NCBI RefSeq assembly: GCF_013314975.1
Contig: NZ_JABTYH010000002.1
Span: 186,001-250,000 of the forward strand
Length of the DNA stretch: 64,000 nucleotides
Origin: Pseudarthrobacter oxydans
Lineage (GTDB): Bacteria; Actinomycetota; Actinomycetes; Actinomycetales; Micrococcaceae
Direction of reading: 5' to 3'
Shown: positions 11,095 to 18,482 of the stretch, piece by piece
Numbering within the stretch: position 1 is the first letter of the stretch
Layout: every line of letters starts with the position of its first letter
The notes under the pieces: model-generated
Seen by the model: the letters and a program-made list of their open reading frames with translations, nothing else
Database searches by the model: none
What the model was told of the DNA's origin: nothing
Program-made: the position numbers and the translations under genes

Positions 11095-11214
11095 TCAGGG
11101 TTTCTTCCACCAGCTCCGGGGCCAGTCTTCGTCAATGGCCCACAGCGCCAAAAGGAGCGCGTCCACTGTCATGAGTCCCGCAATGAGGTACGCCCAACCT
11201 GTCCACCAACCCAT
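11095..11214 (-). CDS. 39-residue single-pass membrane peptide
   Basis: The start at 11214 gives MGWWTGWAYLIAGLM..., a single hydrophobic helix (roughly residues 5-28) followed by an acidic/Trp-rich tail ending SWWKKP. GGAG sits seven bases before the ATG. A longer reading from 11298 exists but lacks an SD and adds unlikely sequence. Such tiny membrane proteins are easily missed; the function is unknown. Confidence 0.5.
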   Translation of the reverse strand: MGWWTGWAYLIAGLMTVDALLLALWAIDEDWPRSWWKKP

Positions 11215-11269
11215 AACAATCTCCTGACCCGGTAACCCCCAGCCACTCGATTGCTCATAAGTGTGGCAC

Positions 11270-11584
11270 CTAAAGCGCCAGGACGGAACGCCCTCCACCC
11301 GCAGTCTTGAAAAGCGCCTCCAGCCTCACGTGTGCTTCCGTCTCCAGCTTGAGCCGGCGGGTCAGGCGTTCCACCTGCTGGGACATCTCGTCCCCTACCG
11401 GAAGCCGGTCTCCCGGCCAGCTCCAAACCTCCCGCGACTCCGCCAAAGCCGCCGCCAGCGCCGTGGCCGCAGCGCGCACTTTCCGCCTGTGGAAGTAGAC
11501 CCGCAGCAGCGCCCTGCCTTTGTCCAAAGCCCCCAAGGCTGCGGCCTGGACCCGCGTCGCGTCTATGATCTTGATCTGCCCCAT
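11270..11584 (-). CDS. hypothetical helical protein
   Basis: A 104-residue protein from ATG 11584 (AAGG eight bases upstream); a GTG three codons earlier is possible. It is mostly helical and rich in Ala, Arg and Leu, with a C-terminal heptad-like segment (MSQQVERLTRRLKLETEA) that could form a coiled coil. No domain was recognised. It lies 55 bases upstream of the 39-residue peptide on the same strand and may be co-transcribed with it. The spacer to the next gene (11585-11806) shows nothing beyond promoter-like AT-rich sequence. Confidence 0.6.
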   Translation of the reverse strand: MGQIKIIDATRVQAAALGALDKGRALLRVYFHRRKVRAAATALAAALAESREVWSWPGDRLPVGDEMSQQVERLTRRLKLETEAHVRLEALFKTAGGGRSVLAL

Positions 11585-11806
11585 GACCTGCACCTTTTCC
11601 GAGCCGTCCAGCTTTCCGGCTGGCCGTCCTTGGCCCTGGTCCGGTGAAAGCTGCTCCGTGCCTTCGAGTGTCCCGGGCGTACCTCAATGTCCGGGCAAGC
11701 AGGTCCAAGGATTTCCACAAGATCGATACTCGCCGGTAGCAGCTTTGCACCCCGTGTGAAGCGCTGCGACATGCCCCGTAGGGGTTAATACGGTAGAAGT
11801 AGACCT

Positions 11807-12919
11807 ATGGTCTCTCCCACCGAATCCCGGCGTGCCGTTGTCATCGAGGATGACCCGGACATCCGCGGGCTGCTGGTCCGTGTCCTTGTTAAGCAGGGAT
11901 TCGACGTCACCCAGGCGGGAGCGGGCCTGGCGGGGGTGGAGGAAGTGCGCCGCGTGCAGCCGGACCTGGTCACGCTGGACCTGAACCTGCCGGACCTTGA
12001 CGGCCTGGAAGTCTGCAAGCTGCTCCGTGAATTCTCGGACGCCTTCATTGTGATGCTGACCGCGCGGGCCGATGAGCTGGACAAGCTGACCGGCCTGGAC
12101 AACGGCGCGGACGAGTACCTCAGCAAGCCGTTCAGCCCGCGCGAGCTCCAGTCCAGGATCAATGCCCTCTTCCGCCGCCGGCCGTCCGCAGCCGCGGATT
12201 CAGCCGCGCGCAGCGAACTGCAGCGCGCCACGGAGGTGCAGAAAAGCCTCCTGCCCCAGGAGGATATCCAGGTTGAAGGCTACGACGTCGCCGGCTTGTT
12301 CCGGCCTTCACGGAACGTTGGCGGGGACTTCTATGACTGGTACCAGACCCCGGACGGGCTCCACCTGACCTTCGCCGACGCCATGGGCAAAGGCATGGGT
12401 GCCGCGCTCATCGCCGCAACGGTCCGCGCGGTGATGCGCTCCACGGGCCTGCAGCATGACCTGGACACTGCCTTCGGCTCCGCCAGCAAGGCGATCGCCG
12501 CTGACCTGGACTCTTCCAACTCCTTTGTCACCCTCTTCCATGCCCGCCTCAATGCCGCTTCCGGAACGGTCAGCTATGTCGACGCCGGCCACGGACTTGC
12601 GCTGCATGTCCAATCCGGCAGGACGGTCCGCCGCCTTCCCTCCGGCGGTCCCCCGGTGGGCGCCTGGGCAGGAACGGAGTGGCCGCAGTCGGCCCTGGAA
12701 CTGCTGCCGGGGGATTCCCTGGTGGTGGTCAGCGACGGCGTGCTGGACGTTTTCGAATCCGTGGAGGACTTCACCGACGCCGTACTCCACGCAACGCAAC
12801 ACCAGGGGTCGGCGCAGGATGCCAGCACTGCCATCCTCGCCCTCGCGCCGGCCGCCACGGCCGAGGATGACGTAACGGTGGTTGTGGTCCGCAGGCTTCC
12901 GCAGGAGGCTGCGGCATGA
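11807..12919 (+). CDS. fused response regulator / PP2C (SpoIIE-type) phosphatase
   Basis: A 370-residue protein. Residues 9-123 are a receiver domain (acidic pair Glu14/Asp15-Asp16, phospho-acceptor Asp58, Thr85, Lys107). Residues about 140-365 are a SpoIIE/RsbU PP2C serine phosphatase with metal motifs GGDFYDW, DAMGKGM and VVVSDGVLD. It should dephosphorylate a STAS antagonist when its receiver is phosphorylated. It overlaps the GT2 gene by ATGA, and the likely partners STAS and HATPase are the next two genes but one. The facing histidine kinase is a candidate phosphodonor. Confidence 0.92.
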   Translation: MVSPTESRRAVVIEDDPDIRGLLVRVLVKQGFDVTQAGAGLAGVEEVRRVQPDLVTLDLNLPDLDGLEVCKLLREFSDAFIVMLTARADELDKLTGLDNGADEYLSKPFSPRELQSRINALFRRRPSAAADSAARSELQRATEVQKSLLPQEDIQVEGYDVAGLFRPSRNVGGDFYDWYQTPDGLHLTFADAMGKGMGAALIAATVRAVMRSTGLQHDLDTAFGSASKAIAADLDSSNSFVTLFHARLNAASGTVSYVDAGHGLALHVQSGRTVRRLPSGGPPVGAWAGTEWPQSALELLPGDSLVVVSDGVLDVFESVEDFTDAVLHATQHQGSAQDASTAILALAPAATAEDDVTVVVVRRLPQEAAA

Positions 12920-14895
12920 CCCGCTTCTGGACCCGGCTTGTTGTTGTCCTGACCGTCATCACGGGCGTCAACTACATCGCCTGGCGCTGGGCCGCCTCAC
13001 TGAACTGGGACGCCTGGTGGATCGCGCTGCCGCTGGTGGTCGCAGAGACCTACAGCCTCATCGACGTCATGCTCTTCGGCATGACCGTCTGGAAGCTGAA
13101 GATCCGCAAGGCCGCCCCGCCGCCCCCGCCGGATGCCACCGTGGACGTCTTCATCACCACGTACAACGAAGACCTGGACATGGTGATGACCACCGCGCTG
13201 GCGGCGCAGAAGATCCGGCACCCGCACAGCACCTGGATCCTGGACGACGGCGCCCGCCCCGAGCTGAAGGCCCTCGCCGAACAGCACGGCCTGGGCTACG
13301 TCACCCGGAGCGAGGACTGGACCTCCAACCTTCCCCGGCACGCCAAGGCCGGCAACCTCAACAACGCGCTGATGCAGACGCACGGCGAGTTCCTCCTGAT
13401 CCTGGACGCGGACCAGATCCCGGAGCCGGACATCCTGGAAAAGACCCTCGGCTACTTCAACAACCGCCGGGTGGCGCTGGTCCAGACGCCGCAGTACTTC
13501 AGCAACGTTCCCGCCGACGATCCGCTGGGCAGCCAGGCTCCCCTGTTCTACGGCCCCATCCAGCAGGGCAAGGACGGCTGGAACGCCGCCTTCTTCTGCG
13601 GCTCCAACGCCATCCTGCGCCGCGAGGCCCTGATGCAGCTGGGCCTGGTGGGCTATGTCAAGGAGACCGAGAAGAGCATCCGCCGGGCGCTGGCTGCCTC
13701 GCGCTCCGCCATCAGGCAGGCCCGGAAGTCAGCGGACATGGAAACGCCGCTGGTGGGCCAGGTGCTCGATGAGGTCGAAGCCGCCACCCGCGAGGCCCAG
13801 CAGGAACTCGACGCCGGGCAGCCGCTGGGCGAAATCACCTACCGGGTCCGCCGCCGCGTGGACGCTGCCGTGCAGACCCTGGTGATGGCCGACGTCGAAG
13901 CCCTCCAGGCGGACCTCGAAGAGATCGCCGCCATGGAAATGGCCCACGTTGGCGAGTCCGGCGTTCCGGTGGTGGCGGACGACGCCGTGCAGCGGATGTC
14001 CGCCCGCGACTGGTCGCCGCTGGGAGCCCTTGAATCGGTGCAGGCCGTCCTGGACGCCTTGTCCGTGGAACGCAACGACGAAGCCCAGCCGGTCATGCCG
14101 CTGGCCACCATCTCCGTGACCGAGGACATGGCCACCGCCATGCGCATGCACGCCATGGGCTGGGAGAGCGTCTACCACCACGAGGTCCTGGCCTACGGCC
14201 TGGCGCCAGAGGACCTGAAGACCATGCTCACGCAGCGCCTCCGCTGGGCGCAGGGCACCATCCAGGTGCTGCTGCGGGAGAACCCGCTGGTCCAGAAGGG
14301 CCTCAAGCTGGGCCAGCGGCTGATGTACTTCGCCACCATGTGGACCTACCTGAGCGGCTACGCGGCAGTCATCTATTTCGCCGCGCCCATCATCTACCTG
14401 CTGCTGGGCATCCTGCCCGTCACCAGCCTCAGCTGGGACTTCTTCATCCGGTTCATCCCCTTCATGGTGGTCAACCAGCTGCTGTTCGCCGTTGCCGGCC
14501 GCGGCATCCCCACCTGGCGGGGGCAGCAGTACAGCCTGGCGCTGTTCCCCACCTGGATCAAGGCGTGCTCGACGGCGGCCCGGAACGTCTGGTTCGGCCG
14601 TCCCCTCGGGTTTGCCGTCACCCCCAAGGCCCGCCAGAGCGGCGGACCCAGCTGGAGCCTGATCCAGCCACAGATCGTGGTGTCAGTCCTGCTCGCCGTG
14701 GCCGCCGTCGTCGGAATCATCCGCCTGGCCACCGGCCTGGCGGAACCCCTGGGCACCCTGGTGAACGTGGCCTGGGTCATTTTCGACCTGGTGGTCATGA
14801 GCATCCTGGTCCGCGCCGTGCTCTACAAGGGGTACGAACCGGCCGCAGAACCCACAGAAGCAACCACTACGGAGAGGAATCCCGATGGAGTTTAG
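12916..14895 (+). CDS. cellulose-synthase-like family 2 glycosyltransferase with large insertion
   Basis: A 659-residue membrane processive GT2. Two N-terminal TM helices come first, then the catalytic domain with Asp110-Asp111, KAGNLN (144-149), Asp164/Asp166, QTPQYF (190-195) and FFCGSNA (226-232), then TED (402-404) and QRLRW (440-444), then about five C-terminal TM helices. It should extrude a beta-linked polysaccharide. About 150 mostly helical residues (roughly 243-395) lie between FFCGSNA and TED, where BcsA proteins have only a short connector. There is no PilZ domain. It overlaps both neighbours, so it is tied to the phosphatase and STAS genes. Confidence 0.9.
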   Translation: MTRFWTRLVVVLTVITGVNYIAWRWAASLNWDAWWIALPLVVAETYSLIDVMLFGMTVWKLKIRKAAPPPPPDATVDVFITTYNEDLDMVMTTALAAQKIRHPHSTWILDDGARPELKALAEQHGLGYVTRSEDWTSNLPRHAKAGNLNNALMQTHGEFLLILDADQIPEPDILEKTLGYFNNRRVALVQTPQYFSNVPADDPLGSQAPLFYGPIQQGKDGWNAAFFCGSNAILRREALMQLGLVGYVKETEKSIRRALAASRSAIRQARKSADMETPLVGQVLDEVEAATREAQQELDAGQPLGEITYRVRRRVDAAVQTLVMADVEALQADLEEIAAMEMAHVGESGVPVVADDAVQRMSARDWSPLGALESVQAVLDALSVERNDEAQPVMPLATISVTEDMATAMRMHAMGWESVYHHEVLAYGLAPEDLKTMLTQRLRWAQGTIQVLLRENPLVQKGLKLGQRLMYFATMWTYLSGYAAVIYFAAPIIYLLLGILPVTSLSWDFFIRFIPFMVVNQLLFAVAGRGIPTWRGQQYSLALFPTWIKACSTAARNVWFGRPLGFAVTPKARQSGGPSWSLIQPQIVVSVLLAVAAVVGIIRLATGLAEPLGTLVNVAWVIFDLVVMSILVRAVLYKGYEPAAEPTEATTTERNPDGV

Positions 14896-15217
14896 TTATG
14901 AGGTCAAGGACTCGTACGCCGAGGTGAAGGCGGACGGGCGGCTCAACATGGTCTCCGCGCCGAAGCTGCGGGAGTTCGTCACCGACGTAATCGCGGGCGG
15001 GTCCAACCGGATCGTGGTCAACCTGGAAAACACGGCGTTCATGGACTCCTCAGGCCTCGGGGCGCTCATCGGCTGCCTCAAGGCTGCGCGCCAGGCCGGC
15101 GGCGACCTGCGGATCGCGGCCGTCCAGCCGCAGGTGAAGATGGTCCTGCAGCTGACCAGCATGGACAAGGTGCTGACGTCCTACGGTTCAGCCGACGAGG
15201 CGTTCAGCAATGACTAA
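14885..15217 (+). CDS. STAS-domain anti-sigma-factor-antagonist-like protein
   Basis: A 110-residue single STAS domain of the SpoIIAA/RsbV type. The phosphorylatable serine motif FMDSSGLGALIG places Ser55/Ser56 at the kinase site. It should be phosphorylated by the HATPase encoded next and dephosphorylated by the receiver-PP2C protein. It overlaps the GT2 gene by 11 bases and the kinase by 8. The target need not be a sigma factor: its position directly after the glycosyltransferase suggests it acts on the synthase or its insertion domain. Confidence 0.92.
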   Translation: MEFSYEVKDSYAEVKADGRLNMVSAPKLREFVTDVIAGGSNRIVVNLENTAFMDSSGLGALIGCLKAARQAGGDLRIAAVQPQVKMVLQLTSMDKVLTSYGSADEAFSND

Positions 15218-15635
15218 CGTCCTGGCATCCCGCAGCTTCCGGGGACCGGCTGCGGACGAGTCCATCGAAGCCGTCCACAACCACCTGGACAGCCTCTGGC
15301 TCGACGTCCCCTTTGTGGGGGACATGGACCAGATGACGTTTACGACGGCGGTCATCGAGTCGGCGTCGAACATTGTCCAGCACGCGGAACCCGTGGGGCA
15401 GGATCCTGTGGAACTCGGCGTGGACATCGAGGTCCAGCCCGCACTGCTGCAGGCCCGCGTCAGCGCCTATAACGCCAAGCCGCCGTTCGGACCAATGATC
15501 CCCGGATCACCGGACGAGGACGCCGAGTCGGGCCGCGGGCTGGCACTGATCGAGGCGCTGGTTACCACCGTCACGTTCGAACGCCAGGACGGAACCAACA
15601 CCTGGGTCCTCACCCGGACTTCCCAGCACGACTGA
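15210..15635 (+). CDS. HATPase anti-sigma-factor / STAS kinase (RsbW-like)
   Basis: A 141-residue GHKL ATPase of the RsbW/SpoIIAB serine-kinase type. The N box is in ESASNIVQHA and the nucleotide lid motif in SGRGLALIEAL. It should phosphorylate the STAS protein encoded upstream (8-base overlap). No sigma-factor gene is present here, so the output may be the GT2. It is the last gene of the four-gene unit and is convergent with the GAF histidine kinase. Confidence 0.88.
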   Translation: MTNVLASRSFRGPAADESIEAVHNHLDSLWLDVPFVGDMDQMTFTTAVIESASNIVQHAEPVGQDPVELGVDIEVQPALLQARVSAYNAKPPFGPMIPGSPDEDAESGRGLALIEALVTTVTFERQDGTNTWVLTRTSQHD

Positions 15636-15688
15636 CCACCCCCACGCCCGGCCACCCTGGTCTGGCCACGCCAGTGGGTGGGCGCGGC

Positions 15689-16954
15689 TCAAGGCTCGGC
15701 GGGGAACAGCACGGACACAGTGGCCCCGCCGCCCGGGGTGTCCGTAATGGAGAGCTCTCCCCCGTGCGCCTGGGCGATCCGCTGGCAGGTGGACAGGCCC
15801 AGCCCTGTTCCGGGGCCGTCCCCGGGCCGGTTGAGCCTGACCAGCGGCTCCACGGCCCGCTGCCGCTCCGACGGCAGCATGCCCTTTCCGTTGTCTGCCA
15901 CCTGGACAGTGACGCCGAGCGGCCCGGTGCCGGCGCTGACGGACACCCGCAGCGGGCGGGTGCCGCTCCGGTAGTTCAGGGAGTTGGCCAGGAGATTCTG
16001 GACTAGGGTCCGCAGCTGGGACCGGTCCGCAAACAGTTCGGCGTCCTCGCAGGAGATTCCACTCCCGGCCCCCAGGTCCACGCCAAGATCGCGCATTGCC
16101 TCCGCCGTCACCGCCAGCAGGGACACCCGCTCCCGGTTCAGCGCCCCGTCCGCCCTGGAGTAGTCCAGCACGTCCTCCAGCATTCCCAGCATGCGGCGCC
16201 CGCTGCTGCCGACGTAGCCCAGGTACTCCACGGAGGGGTGGCCGGCCGGGATGTCCGGATCGTCCTCCGCCAGCTCCACGTACCCCAGGATGGCGGTGAG
16301 CGGGGCGCGGAGGTCGTGGCTGACCCTCCCGGCGAACTCGGACAGCAGCGCGTTGCTGCGCCGCAGCTCGGCCAGGGCGTCGCTGAGCTGCAGGGTGCGG
16401 TGCTGCAGCTCCAGGAGCTCCACCACCTGCTGGGCCAGCATTTCCAGCATCCCTATCTGCCCGGTGCTGGGGCGTCCGGGCTCATTGGAGAAGACGCACA
16501 GGGAGCCGAGCACCAGCCCGGACGGGGTCTCCAGCGGCACGGACGCGTAGAAGCGGACGTCGGCGATCTCTCCGGTGACGAACGGGTTGGCGGCAAAGCG
16601 GGAATCCTGCGAGGCGTCGGCCACCACCGTTGTGCTGTGGCTCAGGAAGACCGTGGCGCACATCGAGTCCTCCCGGGAGCAGATCCCGGGGTCGATGCCG
16701 AAGGCCGCGATCTGCAGCTGACGCTCCGCGGTGATGATGTTGACCACGCTGTAGGGCACGCCGCACAGGGAAGCGGCGAGCTTGACCAGGTTGTCCAGCG
16801 CGCTCCGGGTGGAGGGGTCCGCAAGGACCGGCAGCTCATCCGCAGCGGCAGGGACCAGCCCGTACTTCCGCAGCCCGGCCTCGCGTACCGCGTCCTGATC
16901 GGTCAGCATTTGCATAGCCGTCCCGTCCATCTTCTTATGAGCCCCCAGCATCAT
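15689..16954 (-). CDS. GAF-domain sensor histidine kinase
   Basis: A 421-residue soluble kinase. A GAF domain covers about residues 45-190. The HisKA domain follows with His213 in VSHDLRAPLTA, then a HATPase with N box (LVQNLLANSLNYR), G1 (VADNGKGM) and G2 (GTGLGLS). No TM helix is present, so it senses a cytosolic signal. The GGGGAG-type SD favours the 16954 start. It is convergent with the phosphatase/GT2/STAS/HATPase unit and has no response regulator of its own beside it, making the receiver-PP2C protein the obvious candidate partner. Confidence 0.9.
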   Translation of the reverse strand: MMLGAHKKMDGTAMQMLTDQDAVREAGLRKYGLVPAAADELPVLADPSTRSALDNLVKLAASLCGVPYSVVNIITAERQLQIAAFGIDPGICSREDSMCATVFLSHSTTVVADASQDSRFAANPFVTGEIADVRFYASVPLETPSGLVLGSLCVFSNEPGRPSTGQIGMLEMLAQQVVELLELQHRTLQLSDALAELRRSNALLSEFAGRVSHDLRAPLTAILGYVELAEDDPDIPAGHPSVEYLGYVGSSGRRMLGMLEDVLDYSRADGALNRERVSLLAVTAEAMRDLGVDLGAGSGISCEDAELFADRSQLRTLVQNLLANSLNYRSGTRPLRVSVSAGTGPLGVTVQVADNGKGMLPSERQRAVEPLVRLNRPGDGPGTGLGLSTCQRIAQAHGGELSITDTPGGGATVSVLFPAEP

Positions 16955-17069
16955 CCACTCGAGCTCCCCGGCTCTCCCGTGATGATACCGGCTGGCCCCG
17001 TGCGCTGTTGTAGTCTTCTTGACACCACCGGAAGCCTGCCTTTGAATATTACGTATGCTGAAATAACAG

Positions 17070-17084
17070 TTCCATGATGCGGAA
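17070..17084 (+). promoter_or_regulatory. 15-bp dyad operator upstream of uraD
   Basis: TTCCATGATGCGGAA is identical at 12 of 15 positions to the operator at 959-973 before hyi. A weaker right half (ATGCTGAA) lies about 22 bp upstream, at 17055-17062. The motif is seen directly; shared control of uraD-uraH and the allantoin operon is inferred. Confidence 0.5.
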
Positions 17085-17187
17085 GCCTAGGATGACGGAA
17101 AGTTGCGTCGCCGGGTGCCGGGAAGTCCGGCCTCCGCATAGCCGTCACCATGGATGCCAGCAGATTCTCACCAAGGGACCAGCCAGC

Positions 17188-17685
17188 ATGAAGCTTGCCG
17201 AATTCAACTCCGCGGAACCCGCCCGGGCCGCCGACACCCTCCGACCCTGCATCGACGTCGCCCGCTGGGTGGAGACCGTCGCCGCAGCCCGTCCGTTTGC
17301 CAGCAAGGACTCGCTCCTGGCCTTTGCGTCCCAGGCTGCTAGCCCCTTCACGTCCGCCGAGGTCGAGTCCGCTATGGCGCACCATCCGCGCATCGGGGAA
17401 CGTCCGACGGCGGCCACCACCGAAGCGTCCATGTCCCGTTCGGAGCAGGCCGGGGTGGACCCTGCGGACAGCGCGGTCACCGAGGCCCTGGCCCGGGGCA
17501 ACAGGGACTACGAGGAAAAGTTCGGCCGGGTCTTCCTGATCCGCGCCGCCGGCCGCACGGCCCCTGAAATCCTGCGGGTCCTGAATGAACGGCTCGCCAA
17601 CACACCAGCCGAAGAGGACACCATCGTGGCCCAGCAGCTGCGCGAAATCGCCGTACTGCGGCTGGAAGGACTGATCACCGAATGA
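17188..17685 (+). CDS. uraD: 2-oxo-4-hydroxy-4-carboxy-5-ureidoimidazoline (OHCU) decarboxylase
   Basis: A 165-residue OHCU decarboxylase that converts OHCU, derived from urate, to S-allantoin. The family signature AHHPRIGER (residues 64-72) with the catalytic His is present, and the C-terminal NERLANTP and EIAVLRLE helices fit. ATG 17188 is chosen over an upstream in-frame ATG because AAGGGA precedes it and because the family begins here. It overlaps uraH by ATGA. Uricase, usually adjacent, is absent from the window. Confidence 0.93.
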   Translation: MKLAEFNSAEPARAADTLRPCIDVARWVETVAAARPFASKDSLLAFASQAASPFTSAEVESAMAHHPRIGERPTAATTEASMSRSEQAGVDPADSAVTEALARGNRDYEEKFGRVFLIRAAGRTAPEILRVLNERLANTPAEEDTIVAQQLREIAVLRLEGLITE

Positions 17686-18020
17686 GCGTCTCCCACGTCA
17701 CCACCCATATCCTCGACACAGGCGCCGGACGCCCGGCGGCAGGGGTCGCCGTCGTGCTGTACCGGAACGACGGCGGCACCTGGCGGCATGTTGCCGACTC
17801 CACCACGGATGCCGACGGCCGAGCCAAGGACCTTGGCCCCGAGCAGCTGGAAGCCGGGCACTACAAGCTCAACTTCGCCACCGGGGACTACTACGCCGGA
17901 CTGCAGACGGCCACGTTCTTCCCCGAGGTGGACCTGGTGTTCGAGGTGACCGGCCCGGAGCACTACCACGTGCCCCTCCTCCTCAGCCCGTTCGCGTACT
18001 CCACCTACCGCGGCAGCTGA
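17682..18020 (+). CDS. uraH: 5-hydroxyisourate hydrolase
   Basis: A 112-residue transthyretin-like protein that hydrolyses 5-hydroxyisourate to OHCU. The N-terminal HILDTGAGRPA, the central Arg/His residues, and the C-terminal tetrapeptide YRGS are diagnostic of HIU hydrolases versus transthyretin. It overlaps uraD by 4 bases, so the two enzymes acting in sequence are translationally coupled. Confidence 0.96.
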   Translation: MSVSHVTTHILDTGAGRPAAGVAVVLYRNDGGTWRHVADSTTDADGRAKDLGPEQLEAGHYKLNFATGDYYAGLQTATFFPEVDLVFEVTGPEHYHVPLLLSPFAYSTYRGS

Positions 18021-18109
18021 TCCCGCCCGTTGCCCTGCCACGTACGGTCCCTATCCTGGGGCCAGGCAGCCGTACCGGGAGGGCAACGGCGGAAATGTAG
18101 GCTTGATGC

Positions 18110-18424
18110 ATGCCTTCTGAACAGCCCCCCGCCGAGCGCCGCGAAGTCACCGTCCGCCGCGCACCCAAGTATGTGCCGTTCCTTATCCTGGGCGCACTGG
18201 TGGGTGTCGCGGCCGCAGCGGTGGCCGCCTACGCGGTGCCCGCGAACCCCAGCTTCGACGCCGGCGCGGTCTTCGGCTTCTTCATGGTGTGGTTCGCCGG
18301 CGGCGGCGCGATCCTCGGTGCCATCCTGGCGCTGATCCTGGACCGCCGGAGCATCAAGCGGCAGCAGCGGGCCGTGGTGGAAGCCGTGCCGGACTCCGAA
18401 CCGGACACGGACGCCCAGCCTTAG
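18110..18424 (+). CDS. two-TM hypothetical membrane protein upstream of purF
   Basis: A 104-residue protein with two hydrophobic helices (about residues 22-44 and 53-80), a basic N-terminus and an acidic C-terminal tail. It is probably a small inner-membrane protein of unknown function. TAGGCT lies exactly six bases before the ATG with no SD, indicating a leaderless transcript. Related proteins commonly precede purF in Micrococcaceae, but no link to purine synthesis can be shown. Confidence 0.7.
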   Translation: MPSEQPPAERREVTVRRAPKYVPFLILGALVGVAAAAVAAYAVPANPSFDAGAVFGFFMVWFAGGGAILGAILALILDRRSIKRQQRAVVEAVPDSEPDTDAQP

Positions 18425-18482
18425 CCCGGTCATAAACGGGCAGCCGGAAAAGTCATACCCCATGTCGTGAGATAATCGACCA

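Noticed and set aside
11095..11584. Possible toxin-antitoxin pair from two adjacent small minus-strand genes
   Set aside because: Neither protein shows a known toxin or antitoxin motif, and spacing and order are not characteristic.
14885..15635. Classical sigma-factor regulator (RsbV-RsbW) pair
   Set aside because: No sigma-factor gene follows, and the overlap with the glycosyltransferase and receiver-phosphatase suggests a different output, although a distant sigma factor remains possible.
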